Origin: an uncultured Sutterella sp.
GTDB lineage: Bacteria; Pseudomonadota; Gammaproteobacteria; Burkholderiales; Burkholderiaceae_F
DNA: 64,000 nucleotides
Reading direction: 5' to 3'
Assembly (NCBI GenBank): GCA_900767875.1
Contig: CAAGAT010000074.1
Location: forward strand, 43,902-107,901
Part shown: one piece after another, positions 1 through 8,785 of the stretch
Position numbering within the stretch: the first letter of the stretch is position 1
Layout of the letters: each line of letters opens with the position of its first letter
Made by a program: the position numbers and the translations under genes
Notes under the pieces: generated by a model
What the model saw: only the letters and a program-made list of their open reading frames with translations
Database searches by the model: none
Told to the model about the DNA's origin: nothing

Positions 1-1
1 C

Positions 2-1429
2 CGCGTGCTCGACCTGCGCCGTCAGCAGATGCAGAACAACCTCAAGCTGCGCTTTAAGGTGACGCAGGCCTTCCGTCACTTCCTCGACGAGAACGGCTTC
101 ATCGACATCGAAACGCCGTTCCTGACCAAGTCCACGCCCGAAGGCGCCCGCGACTACCTCGTGCCCTCCCGCACGATGGACGGCCACTTCTTCGCGCTGC
201 CGCAGTCGCCGCAGCTGTTCAAGCAGCTGCTGATGGTCGCCGGCTTTGACCGCTACTATCAGATCGTCAAGTGCTTCCGCGACGAAGACCTTCGTGCCGA
301 CCGTCAGCCCGAATTCACGCAGGTTGATATTGAAACCTCCTTCCTGAAGGAAGAGGAAATCCGCGACATCATGGAACGGCTCATCCGCCGCGTCTTCAAG
401 CAGGTTCTCGACGTGAACCTCGAGGCCGACGGCAAACGCTTCCTCGTGATGCCCTACAAGCAGGCCATGGCCGACTACGGTTCGGACAAGCCCGACCTTC
501 GCGTCAAGCTCAAGCTCGTCGAAGTCACGGACATCGTGGCCGACAGCCAGTTCAAGGTCTTTACGGCCGTCAAGTCCCTGCACAACGGCAAGGTCGTGGC
601 GCTGCGCGTTCCGGGTGCCGCCGCCATGCCGCGCTCGGAAATCGACGGCTACACGGAATTTGTCAAGATCTACGGCGCCAAGGGCCTGGCCTACATCAAG
701 ATCAACGACGTGACCGCCGGCCGCGAAGGCATGCAGGGTCCCGTGGTCAAGAACCTCTCGGACGAAATCGTCGCCAAGATTGTTGAAGTCACCGGCGCTC
801 AGTCCGGCGACGTGATCTTCTTCGGCGCCGACAAGGCCAAGATCGTCTACGACAGCCTCGGCGCTCTGCGTCTGAAGATCGGTCACAGCGAATTCGGCAA
901 GAAGCACGGCCTGTTTGAAGACGCCTGGCGTCCGCTGTGGGTCATCGACTTCCCGATGTTCGAGTACTCCGAAGAGGATCAGCGCTGGGTCGCCTGCCAC
1001 CATCCCTTCACGAGCCCGAAGGACGAATGCGTGGACATGCTCGAAACCGATCCGGAAAACTGCTACGCCAAGGCCTACGACATGGTTCTGAACGGCTGGG
1101 AAATCGGCGGCGGCTCCGTGCGTATCCACCGTGCCGACGTTCAGAGCAAGGTGTTCAGCGCCCTGAAGATCGGTCCGGAAGAAGCCCGCATGAAGTTCGG
1201 CTTCCTGCTCGACGCCCTTCAGTTCGGTGCGCCTCCCCACGGCGGCATCGCCTTCGGTCTGGACCGCATCGTCACCATGATGACCGGTGCGCCGTCCATC
1301 CGTGATGTGATTGCCTTCCCGAAGACGCAGCGCGCCCAGTGTCTGCTCACCGGCGCTCCGAGCCCGGTCGACGAAAAGCAGCTGCGCGAACTGCACATTC
1401 GCCTGCGCAACGAACCCAAGAAGGATTAA
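2..1429 (+). CDS. aspS: Aspartyl-tRNA synthetase, 5' end outside window
   Basis: This enzyme charges tRNA-Asp in the cytoplasm. The visible 475 residues begin inside the class II catalytic core. Motif 2 reads FRDEDLRADRQPEFTQ at about residues 91-106 of the visible part, an internal GAD-type insertion follows, and motif 3 (GIAFGLDRIV) lies near the C-terminus. Bacterial AspS is usually about 590-600 residues, so the missing 115-130 residues are the N-terminal OB-fold anticodon-binding domain. The gtg at position 5 is internal, because it falls in the conserved LDLRR stretch, so no real start is visible. Two hairpins follow the stop codon. Confidence 0.97.
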   Translation, partial: RVLDLRRQQMQNNLKLRFKVTQAFRHFLDENGFIDIETPFLTKSTPEGARDYLVPSRTMDGHFFALPQSPQLFKQLLMVAGFDRYYQIVKCFRDEDLRADRQPEFTQVDIETSFLKEEEIRDIMERLIRRVFKQVLDVNLEADGKRFLVMPYKQAMADYGSDKPDLRVKLKLVEVTDIVADSQFKVFTAVKSLHNGKVVALRVPGAAAMPRSEIDGYTEFVKIYGAKGLAYIKINDVTAGREGMQGPVVKNLSDEIVAKIVEVTGAQSGDVIFFGADKAKIVYDSLGALRLKIGHSEFGKKHGLFEDAWRPLWVIDFPMFEYSEEDQRWVACHHPFTSPKDECVDMLETDPENCYAKAYDMVLNGWEIGGGSVRIHRADVQSKVFSALKIGPEEARMKFGFLLDALQFGAPPHGGIAFGLDRIVTMMTGAPSIRDVIAFPKTQRAQCLLTGAPSPVDEKQLRELHIRLRNEPKKD

Positions 1430-1446
1430 TCGCCTTCACGGAAAGA

Positions 1447-1473
1447 CTCGGGGAAAAGCCTCTTTTCCCCGAG
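1447..1473. repeat. Perfect 12-bp stem hairpin after aspS
   Basis: Arms CTCGGGGAAAAG (1447-1458) and CTTTTCCCCGAG (1462-1473) are exact reverse complements around a 3-nt loop. No T-tract follows, so alone it is not a classical intrinsic terminator. It may be a 3' stabiliser or act together with the next hairpin. Confidence 0.6.
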
Positions 1474-1480
1474 GCCACAC

Positions 1481-1518
1481 GGCTCGACAAAGCTTGCTTT
1501 GCCGGGCCGTTGTTTTTG
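1481..1518 (+). terminator. Rho-independent terminator of aspS
   Basis: A 13-bp stem (1481-1493 with 1496-1508; one mismatch and one G-T pair) with a 2-nt loop is followed by GTTGTTTTT. It sits 50 bp after the aspS stop and upstream of the next plus-strand gene. Confidence 0.7.
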
Positions 1519-1639
1519 GTGCAATCGGAAACAAAATCCGCGGCTCGTGCGCCGACGCTTGCCGCTATACTTGGCTCAAATCGGTGCGACAGACGCCGAA
1601 AATGCAGACTTTCCCCGATACGGGGCCCCGAACAAGACA

Positions 1640-2020
1640 ATGTCCCTTACCTCCACCAAACAACGCCGGGCCATCGGCGAGCGCCTCGCGCAGGAGCGCA
1701 ACCGCTTAAGCTACACGCCGCTGCAGATCGCGCAGCTTCTCGGCGTGCCGCTCGAGACCTACGAGCGCTACGAGGCCGGCCTTGAGGATCCGGGCGTGTT
1801 CAACATGCAGCGCCTCTATACGATCGGCTTTGACGTGATGTTCGTCGTCACGGGCGACCGCTACCGTCCGGTGCAGGAGGAAAGCGAGCTGCTGCAGCGC
1901 TTTCGGGAACTGTCGCTGCGCGGCAAGACCTCCATCTTCATGACGTTGGATGCGCTCGAGCGCCTCGCGCCCAACCTCAAGGAAAACATCAAAAAGAAGT
2001 TCCGCGACACGCTCAGCTGA
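1640..2020 (+). CDS. Small helix-turn-helix (XRE-like) transcriptional regulator
   Basis: This 126-residue protein carries an N-terminal helix-turn-helix (about residues 8-45, core TPLQIAQLLGVPLETYERYE) of the Cro/CI type. A C-terminal helical segment of about 45 residues may mediate dimerisation. I chose the ATG at 1640 because the upstream in-frame stretch (Cys/Arg-rich, crossing the aspS terminator) does not look coding. Targets cannot be read from the sequence. The next gene is an envelope protein on the same strand after a 139-bp gap, so an operon is possible but not shown. Confidence 0.75.
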   Translation: MSLTSTKQRRAIGERLAQERNRLSYTPLQIAQLLGVPLETYERYEAGLEDPGVFNMQRLYTIGFDVMFVVTGDRYRPVQEESELLQRFRELSLRGKTSIFMTLDALERLAPNLKENIKKKFRDTLS

Positions 2021-2159
2021 CCGCCCCGCCACGCTTTGCAATGGAGCTCCCAACGCTCCTTGCACCCGAAAAACAACAGTTTCATCAAGGAAAGCGCGCA
2101 CGAAGAGCGCCGCCGCAAATCAGATATGGCAAACTGAGAATCCGTTGAGCGCATTTGCC

Positions 2160-4637
2160 ATGTTTCTGACTTCCATTCCCCGCATCGCACGCCTGCTGCT
2201 GGCGTTTGTCGTCCTTCTTCTTGTGTTGGCGGTTGCTGCCGTCGGCACGCTTTTCTACGTCCTGGACGAAAAGGCCGTCAAATCGACCATCGATGCGTAC
2301 GCCAAAGAGGCTCTGAACGCGCAGGTCGAATACGCCGGCCCCGTCTCGCTCAAGCATCTGACATCGCTTCAGGTGCACATTCCCGCCCTACGGTTCACGG
2401 ATTTGGCAACGGGCAGCCTCATCGGCTCGATTGAAGGGGCCGAGGCCGACGTGGCCATGTGGTCGGCTCTGTTGGGCGCGGTCAACGTCAATTCCATCCG
2501 CATCGACGGCGCCAAGCTGTCGCTGCGCGTGCCCTCTTTGAGCGGCGACACCCTGTACGACGAAACCTTCGGCGCGGTGCGCTTTCCGGCCAATCTGCGC
2601 GTGAGCGAATTTCGCCTCAACAACGCCCGTATCGATCTGTCCACCGGGCAAAACGAAACCAAGCGCGCCTGGACGGTGAACAACCTGGCCCTGGCCACCG
2701 GGCGCCTGTCGCCCGAAATGACGACGCCGTTTGAGTTTTCGGCGCATTTTGAGGCGGCCGACGCCGGCAAATCCGTGCCGGCGGCGCTTCCCGCGCCCGT
2801 CGTTGAACCGAGCTTGCCGCAGACCACGCCTGAAGCCGCGCAGCCGGCTCCGGCCCCCGACGAAACGCCGACGCCCAAGGACGAGGCCGCTGCCGCCTCA
2901 CCCGCCACGCCGGCTCCCTCTGCCCAAACCGCGGCAGACGCGCCGGCCGACCCGGCCCCCGCTCCCGCCCACGCCCCCGATTACGTCGACACGTCCGCAA
3001 ATCCGCAGCCGCCCGCCGGCACGCAGCCGAGCGAGCCGACGATGGCCCTCACGCCGCTCGAGGCCAAGCCCGACACCCCGGCGCCGGAAACCGACAAAGC
3101 GCCCGCGGTGCTGTCCGAAGGCGGCACGAGTGCCTCGGCATCGCACCTTTTCTCCCAGGCCTGGGCACAGAGCAACCTGCCCGCCTCAGTCATGCCCTTC
3201 GTGAACGTGGATCCCACGACTTTGTCGGGCGACCTCTCGGCCAAGGGCAAGCTCGCCATCTCCGTCACGGACCGCTTCGTGATGCTCGAGAGCGTGGGCA
3301 TTTCCGGTGAAATCAATCAGCAAGGTCAGGCCTGGACGGCCGTGGCCAAGGCCGACCGTCTGCGCTTTAAGGGTAGCGAGCTGTCGGGCAGCAACCTCAC
3401 GGCCAGCCTGTCGCAGCCGGCGGACACCACGGGCGACATTCACGTCGGCGCGGTGGACTTCCGCGTGCGCCCCGGCGTGCTCGAAAGTCCCGAAATGCGC
3501 TTTTCGCGCACCGAAGAGCGCGGCGGCCGCGTGGCCACCTTCGAAGCGGCCAGTTCCGTGCGGGCCGACTTCGTCAAGCAAAAGGCCGACCTCGACAATC
3601 TGACGGCCCGCGTGAGCATCTCGGGCGACCCGCAGCTGCCCACCGACTTCAACGCCTCGGTGTCGGGCTACATCAAGGCCGATCTGACGAGTCAGGGTGC
3701 ACAGGTGGGTCTGTCGGGCGACTTTGCCGGCGCTCCCATCAGCTTTAACGGCGCCGTGCGCAACGCCGAAGCGCTCCCCGAGCTTGAGGGCGAACTGATG
3801 ATCGGTGCGGTCAACCGCGACACGCTGCCGGGCGCCGAAATGCTCGCCTGGATGCAGCACTTCAATTTCTCGGGCGCCGTGCGCATCGGCAACATCACCG
3901 CGGGCGGCATCAGCGGCACGCAGTTAAACGGCATCCTGTCGATTCAAAACGGTCGCGCCGTCATCGACTCGTTGGTCATCAACACGGCCGAAGGGCGTCT
4001 TTTCGGGACCTTCGAACTGGCCCAGGACACCTTCTGGCTCTTTAACGGCCGCATCGACGGCGTCTCGCTCGACAAGTTCATCATCCCGGTGGCGGGCGCC
4101 AGTCCCGTCTCGGGCATCGCCAACGGCGATCTGACGCTCTCGGGGCAGCGCTTTGACCCGGCCAGCCTCAGCGGCACCGCCAAGCTGCGCGTGTTGCGCC
4201 CGGCCTACATCGGGCTTGACGCGGCCGCCGTGCGCAACCACCTGGTCACCAACGCCGACACCGCGCTCATTACCCGTGAGGGTGCCCGCACGGACCTCGA
4301 TGAGGCCAGCCTGGCGGTGACCCTGACGGGCAACCGCCTCACGCTGCAGAACATCGTGGCGCGCTCGGTGTACGTGCGCGGCAAGGCCGACGCCGCCGTG
4401 AATCTGACGAGCGGCGAGCTGCAGGGCACCGCGAGCCTGATCTTTGCGCCGCAGCAGGGTGTGCCCTCCATTCACCTGGCGGCCGCCCTCTCGGGCACCG
4501 GCAAGGCTCCCGCCTGGAGCTTTGAGTGGGAAAAATCCGCGCAGGCCCTCGCGCGTGCCCAGGGTAAGCCTATCCTCGAAGACAAGGACGAGGGCAAGAG
4601 CATCTGGCAGAGCGTCAAGGACTTCTTCCGCTTCTGA
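2160..4637 (+). CDS. AsmA-family envelope protein with Pro/Ala-rich insertion
   Basis: This 825-residue protein has one N-terminal membrane anchor (about residues 7-35) followed by a periplasmic AsmA-like region. AsmA/TamB-like proteins are implicated in outer-membrane assembly and phospholipid transport. The C-terminal part (about 500-800) has the typical repetitive beta pattern and the AsmA_2-like stretch with LNGILSIQNG. A disordered segment of about 120 residues, very rich in Pro, Ala and Thr, splits the N-terminal domain (nt about 2760-3130). I chose the ATG at 2160 because the membrane anchor starts there. Assignment to a precise AsmA subfamily is uncertain. Confidence 0.8.
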   Translation: MFLTSIPRIARLLLAFVVLLLVLAVAAVGTLFYVLDEKAVKSTIDAYAKEALNAQVEYAGPVSLKHLTSLQVHIPALRFTDLATGSLIGSIEGAEADVAMWSALLGAVNVNSIRIDGAKLSLRVPSLSGDTLYDETFGAVRFPANLRVSEFRLNNARIDLSTGQNETKRAWTVNNLALATGRLSPEMTTPFEFSAHFEAADAGKSVPAALPAPVVEPSLPQTTPEAAQPAPAPDETPTPKDEAAAASPATPAPSAQTAADAPADPAPAPAHAPDYVDTSANPQPPAGTQPSEPTMALTPLEAKPDTPAPETDKAPAVLSEGGTSASASHLFSQAWAQSNLPASVMPFVNVDPTTLSGDLSAKGKLAISVTDRFVMLESVGISGEINQQGQAWTAVAKADRLRFKGSELSGSNLTASLSQPADTTGDIHVGAVDFRVRPGVLESPEMRFSRTEERGGRVATFEAASSVRADFVKQKADLDNLTARVSISGDPQLPTDFNASVSGYIKADLTSQGAQVGLSGDFAGAPISFNGAVRNAEALPELEGELMIGAVNRDTLPGAEMLAWMQHFNFSGAVRIGNITAGGISGTQLNGILSIQNGRAVIDSLVINTAEGRLFGTFELAQDTFWLFNGRIDGVSLDKFIIPVAGASPVSGIANGDLTLSGQRFDPASLSGTAKLRVLRPAYIGLDAAAVRNHLVTNADTALITREGARTDLDEASLAVTLTGNRLTLQNIVARSVYVRGKADAAVNLTSGELQGTASLIFAPQQGVPSIHLAAALSGTGKAPAWSFEWEKSAQALARAQGKPILEDKDEGKSIWQSVKDFFRF

Positions 4638-4664
4638 TCCCCACCCCTCTTCAAAAGCGCTTGC

Positions 4665-4697
4665 GAAGCGGCCCACCGGGCCGCTTCGGCGTCTTTG
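4665..4697. terminator. Hairpin between convergent genes
   Basis: Arms GAAGCGGCCC (4665-4674) and GGGCCGCTTC (4678-4687) form a perfect 10-bp stem with a 3-nt loop. It is followed on the plus strand by GGCGTCTTT. It lies just after the AsmA-family gene and before the end of the minus-strand locus, so it may work in both directions. Confidence 0.6.
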
Positions 4698-4770
4698 CGG
4701 CACCCCATGCCATCTTGGAAAGCTGGCTGAGGGTCCACAAACGACTCAGCGTTCCCTTTGCGGACGCGAA

Positions 4771-4805
4771 ACGGCCGCGAGGGTCACTCGAACTGTCGCG
4801 GCCGT
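4771..4805. repeat. 10-bp inverted repeat between convergent genes
   Basis: ACGGCCGCGA (4771-4780) and TCGCGGCCGT (4796-4805) are exact inverted repeats around a 15-nt loop. The position downstream of the minus-strand sulfite locus suggests a 3' end structure. There is no clear T-run. Confidence 0.4.
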
Positions 4806-4869
4806 CATGCTCAGAGGAAAACGCGGGCGGTGCGTTTGACCGCCGACGCGCTTCTCAGATTTTGTTTTC

Positions 4870-5496
4870 TCAGTAATCGCGCGCGGCGTACTTGTCGGCA
4901 AGCTTATTGAGGTAGGCGATCACTTCGGGACCGGTCCAGTCCACAAAACCGCGCACGAAGCCCACGAGGTTGCCCTGACCGTCGAGCACGAAAAAGCTCG
5001 GCACCACATCGAGCGGCACATCGTCGCCGATCACCTGCTTGGTGTCGATCAGGGTGCTGAAGTCTTCGCCAAGACCGTAGCGCTTCATGAACTTCTTGAC
5101 GTCCTTGACGTTGTCGTCCACGGACACGGAAATGACGTGCACCTTGCTCTTGGGATCCTTGTTGAAGTGGCGCTGCAGCTCGTGCATGGCCGGCATCGTA
5201 CGGATGCACGGCTCACACCAGGTCGCCCAGACGTCCAGGAGCACGAGCTTGCCCTTGAAGGAATTCAGGGCCACCGGCTTGCCGTTCAAATCGGGCAGCA
5301 CGGCCTTGGAAAAACCGCGGGTGTGACGCATTTCCAAAAAGTCGCGCAGCTGACCGGGCTTGCCCGCCATGGGTTCGCCGTTTTCGACGATCTTGTTTTG
5401 GAAGGCCGGAACGTATTCCTCGGCCTGGGGCTGGGCCGCCACGGCGGACACGGACAGGCTTGCCGCCAGAGCAAGCGAGAGCAACAGACGTTTCAC
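4870..5496 (-). CDS. TlpA/CcmG-type periplasmic thioredoxin of the sulfite reductase locus
   Basis: A 208-residue exported thioredoxin-fold protein with a signal peptide and the redox motif WATWCEPC in the TlpA/ResA/CcmG context. The cis-proline region VPSFFVLDG follows. Such proteins reduce apocytochrome cysteines before heme attachment. I chose the GTG at 5496 because AGGAGA precedes it by six bases, whereas the upstream ATG at 5517 has no ribosome site. It is the last of the 13 minus-strand genes, directly after ccmF/ccmH-like genes. This placement suggests it feeds reductant to the dedicated heme lyase, which matters because the neighbouring CcmH-like protein has no cysteines. Confidence 0.85.
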   Translation of the reverse strand: MKRLLLSLALAASLSVSAVAAQPQAEEYVPAFQNKIVENGEPMAGKPGQLRDFLEMRHTRGFSKAVLPDLNGKPVALNSFKGKLVLLDVWATWCEPCIRTMPAMHELQRHFNKDPKSKVHVISVSVDDNVKDVKKFMKRYGLGEDFSTLIDTKQVIGDDVPLDVVPSFFVLDGQGNLVGFVRGFVDWTGPEVIAYLNKLADKYAARDY

Positions 5497-5534
5497 TTTA
5501 GGTCTCCTGAAATGCAATGGTTGTTGGTATGCGG

Positions 5535-6002
5535 TTAGGGCTTTGCGGCCGGCTTTTGGCGCCGGCGCAGACTGCGCCAGAAAAGCAGGGCGCCGACGGC
5601 TGCGGCAATCCAGGGCGCGGCCCAGAGTAGAAAAGTGGTGGCGTTAAAATCGGGCTGATAACGCACGGCCTCCCCGTAGCGCTCGGCCATGTAGTCGAGA
5701 ATTTCGCCGCGGCTCGCCCCTTCCCGGAGCTTTTGATAAATGAGGGCCTTGAGCTCGCCGGATAGGGCCGTTTCCGACTCGTAGAGCGTGTTGTTGGCCG
5801 AGCTCGGATCGCGCAGCAGCTTGGAAACGGCGATGGCCTCGTCGTAAAGCGCGCGGCCGCTCAAGCCTTCGCTCTTTTGAGCCGGCTGCGTTGCCGATGC
5901 AACGGGCTCGACCGCCTGTGCCGGCATCGGCGTTGCCGTCACGAGCATGAGGGCCGCGCCCAAGGCCACCAGGACCCCTTGAATGCGTTGCAAAAGCGTC
6001 AT
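5535..6002 (-). CDS. CcmH/NrfF-like protein lacking all cysteines
   Basis: A 155-residue protein of the CcmH/NrfF/CycL family: signal peptide, short helical domain, and one C-terminal membrane segment (about 124-143) followed by a basic tail. Family features after the active site are kept, including GASRGEILDYMAERYGEAV and ATTFLLWAAP. The hallmark LRCxxCQ motif is replaced by LRDPSSANN (residues 63-71), and the whole protein has no Cys. Canonical CcmH uses these cysteines for thiol exchange with apocytochrome, so a non-redox, structural role with CcmF is inferred. The ATG overlaps the ccmF stop (ATGA), and an AAGGAG site precedes it. Confidence 0.8.
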   Translation of the reverse strand: MTLLQRIQGVLVALGAALMLVTATPMPAQAVEPVASATQPAQKSEGLSGRALYDEAIAVSKLLRDPSSANNTLYESETALSGELKALIYQKLREGASRGEILDYMAERYGEAVRYQPDFNATTFLLWAAPWIAAAVGALLFWRSLRRRQKPAAKP

Positions 6003-7891
6003 TTCCTGAGCTCCTTTCGGCGGCGGGTCAAAAGCGTCACGAGGCCCGCGAACATCATGAGAGCGGCGGCGCCCCACAGCCAGCTTGCCAGCGGTTTGAC
6101 GGCCAGTCGCACGAGCCACTCGGTCTCGGAGAGCTTGTTGCCCATCGACACGTACAGGTCGCGCAACAGGCCGTGATCGATGCCCGCGGCCGTCATCTGC
6201 ATGCCGTTGGACACAAAGGTCTGGCGCATCGGGAACAAATCCGTGAGGTGGCTCTCGTCCGAGGCCTTCAAAACCTCAATGTGTGCCGCGTCGCCAAAGT
6301 AGGCGTGCGTGTTGACCTTGTAGGTGTCGCGGTAGACGAAAATCACATCCCCAACGGGCTTGCCCGCGCCCGGCCCCATGCGCACGAGCGCCTCGGTTTC
6401 GTACTGCGCAATGCCCGTGGCTCCGACGATGGCCAGGGCGATCGACACGTGCGCGAGCACCGCGCCGACGGCAGGGCGAGCGCCCGCCGTCACAAAAGGA
6501 GCAATGCTTGCGGCCGCCAGCCAGCCCGCGCTCGCAAAGGCCGCAAAGGTCATGCCGAGCTCCTTGGGCCCGGTCACAAACGCCAGGCTCCCGCACAAAA
6601 GAGCCACGACGGCGCATGCAGCGATGGTCGCCTTAAGGTGCCGCGCGCCCAAAATCTGCGCGCCGCCGGCCGCGACGGCCGCAAACAGGCTCATGGGCGC
6701 AAAGAAGCTGTTGAAGTAGGGAGCCCCCACCGTGAGGGACCCCAGGCCTGCCATGTCGTAAAAGACCGGATAGAGCGTGCCCACGAGCACGGCCGCCGCT
6801 CCCACGCACAGGGCGCACACGGCCAGCGTCAGGCCCGTGTCGAGCGCATCGGGATCGCTCACTTCGCGCGTCTCGGCCTTTTGGACCGCATCAATGCGCA
6901 GGGCATAAAAGACGAGCCCGGGCACGAGCACCAGAATGCAGGCGATGAGCAGCACGACGCCGCGCTCGGGGTCGGAGGCAAAGGCGTGCACGGACTGCAT
7001 CAGGCCGCTGCGCACGATGAAGGTACCGAGCAGACACAGCGCAAAGGAAACGATGCCGAGCATCAGAACCGTGCGCAGCATGCGCGCGCGCTTTTCAAAA
7101 AGAATCAGGGCGTGCAGCAGGGCGCTCACCGTGAGCCACGGAATGAAGGAGGCGTTTTCGACCGGGTCCCAGAACCACCAGCCGCCCCAGCCAAGTTCCG
7201 TGTAGGCCCACCAGGAGCCCAGCGCATTGCCCGCCGTCAGAAAAATCCAGGTGATGATGCCCACGCGCTTGAGCGCGGCCACGGCCTCGGGTGAGAGGCG
7301 CCGCATCCACAGCACGGCCGTCACGAGAGCAAAGACCACGGCCAGCCCGGCGTAGGCGGCAAAGATGACGGGCGGATGCAGGATCATGCCGATGTCCTGC
7401 AGGATGGGATTGAGGTCGCGCCCCTCCAAGGGAACCGCCGGCAGGTTGCGCAGGAAGGGGTTGGCGGCCGTCAGCACAAAGGTGGCGAACACGCCCGTGA
7501 CGGCAAGCATCACGCACTGAATGCGCGCGCTGAAGGCTTCGCGGCCGCGGTGAAAGAGCGCCTCCAGACAGGCCGCCACCGCAATGAAAACGAGCCAGAG
7601 CAGCATCGAGCCCTCGTGGCTGCCCCAAAGCGCGGCCGTCTTGTAGAGCGTCTCAAGCTTGGTGTTGGAGTGGTCGGCCACATACGTGATCGAAAAGTCA
7701 TCGATCAAAAAGGCGCGCAGCAAAATCCCCGCGACGACAATCAGGCACAGCGCTGCGGCGGGCGTGCACACACGCCACAGGCCCGCCAGAGTCTTGTTGT
7801 CCCTGACGAGGCCGGCAAAAACCGCCGCGGCCCCAAAGAGGGACGAAGCCGCCGCCAAACACAGCAAAAAGTGACCGAACTCGGCAATCAC
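5999..7891 (-). CDS. ccmF: CcmF/NrfE-type cytochrome c heme lyase
   Basis: A 630-residue polytopic membrane protein with the heme-handling WWD signature (WGGWWFWDPVENASF) and conserved His regions (WGSHEGSM, ILHPPVIFA). It belongs to the CcmF/NrfE family, which ligates heme to apocytochromes in the periplasm. The GTG start at 7891 is preceded by AAGGAAA. It overlaps the CcmH-like gene by ATGA. No ccmABCDE genes are in the window, so it looks like a specialised extra lyase, comparable to NrfE for NrfA. The likely substrate is the CX15CH heme site of the octaheme cytochrome in this locus, which is an inference from context. Confidence 0.93.
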   Translation of the reverse strand: MIAEFGHFLLCLAAASSLFGAAAVFAGLVRDNKTLAGLWRVCTPAAALCLIVVAGILLRAFLIDDFSITYVADHSNTKLETLYKTAALWGSHEGSMLLWLVFIAVAACLEALFHRGREAFSARIQCVMLAVTGVFATFVLTAANPFLRNLPAVPLEGRDLNPILQDIGMILHPPVIFAAYAGLAVVFALVTAVLWMRRLSPEAVAALKRVGIITWIFLTAGNALGSWWAYTELGWGGWWFWDPVENASFIPWLTVSALLHALILFEKRARMLRTVLMLGIVSFALCLLGTFIVRSGLMQSVHAFASDPERGVVLLIACILVLVPGLVFYALRIDAVQKAETREVSDPDALDTGLTLAVCALCVGAAAVLVGTLYPVFYDMAGLGSLTVGAPYFNSFFAPMSLFAAVAAGGAQILGARHLKATIAACAVVALLCGSLAFVTGPKELGMTFAAFASAGWLAAASIAPFVTAGARPAVGAVLAHVSIALAIVGATGIAQYETEALVRMGPGAGKPVGDVIFVYRDTYKVNTHAYFGDAAHIEVLKASDESHLTDLFPMRQTFVSNGMQMTAAGIDHGLLRDLYVSMGNKLSETEWLVRLAVKPLASWLWGAAALMMFAGLVTLLTRRRKELRK

Positions 7892-7987
7892 GCTTTCTTT
7901 TCCTTATGCATCGCCTTTCCCTTGGGAAAAGCGGTTGATTCGTTCGTCGGACTTTACGCGCCCAACCTTCCGTCTGGCTGAAAACCC

Positions 7988-8785
7988 TCAGAAGCGCTTG
8001 CGCGCAAAAATCGTGCGGGCCAGGGCAAAAAGCGCCGCAGCCCAAGCAATCAGCACGGCCGTCAGGGCCGAGGCGGGCACGCCCGAGGCCACCGACCCAA
8101 AAAGCGACTGATTCAAGAGGCGAAAGGCACTGGCCGGATTGGCGAGCATGAGCGCGTTGAGCACGCCGCGCGGCAGGCCGCCCGTCATCGAGACGGCCGC
8201 CACCAATAGCCCGAGGTCATAGAGCAGCACCACCGCCAGCCACACGAGCACGAGAATGGCCAGCGCCTGCGCCTTGGTGCGCACCGACAGGCTCACGCAG
8301 TAGGCGGCAAACATAAAAACGAGCCCGAGCAGCCAGGCCGTGGCCGCGCTCACCGCCAGCGCCGCCATCATCTCGCCCACGGCGTAGGGCACGGCGGCAA
8401 AAGCGGCCGCCACCGGCATCACGGCAAAACCGAGCATCAGCACGATGGCCACGGCCGCCCCCTGCCCGATCGCCTTGCCGAGCAAAAAGGCCGTGCGGCT
8501 GAGCGGATAGGTGAGCATCAAAATGAGCATGCCGCCCTCGAGTTCGCCCACCAAGGCGTCGTAGGCGAGCAAAATGGCCAGCAGCGGCAGCAAAAAGACC
8601 GTGAGCGAAACCAGCGAATTCATCACCACCGACAGGGGCGGATAGGCAAAGCTGCCCCCGATGGCGGCCGTGCCGAAAAAGACGGCCAGCGACAGGATGG
8701 CAAAAAGCAGCGCGCCCGAGACGAGCCAGCGGCTTTGCAGACAGTCGAGCAGCTCCTTGCGGGCCACAAGCCAAACGTTTCTCAT
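7988..8785 (-). CDS. nosY: NosY-type ABC transporter permease
   Basis: A 265-residue ABC-2 type permease with about six membrane segments. It starts RNVWLVARKELLDCLQSR, the elbow-helix start typical of NosY. NosY works with the ATPase NosF and periplasmic NosD as a copper-site assembly machine known from nitrous oxide reductase. I chose the ATG at 8785 because AGGAGG precedes it and it overlaps the nosF stop (ATGA). No nosZ, nosR or nosX is nearby. In this locus its client is inferred to be the octaheme sulfite reductase. Confidence 0.88.
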   Translation of the reverse strand: MRNVWLVARKELLDCLQSRWLVSGALLFAILSLAVFFGTAAIGGSFAYPPLSVVMNSLVSLTVFLLPLLAILLAYDALVGELEGGMLILMLTYPLSRTAFLLGKAIGQGAAVAIVLMLGFAVMPVAAAFAAVPYAVGEMMAALAVSAATAWLLGLVFMFAAYCVSLSVRTKAQALAILVLVWLAVVLLYDLGLLVAAVSMTGGLPRGVLNALMLANPASAFRLLNQSLFGSVASGVPASALTAVLIAWAAALFALARTIFARKRF

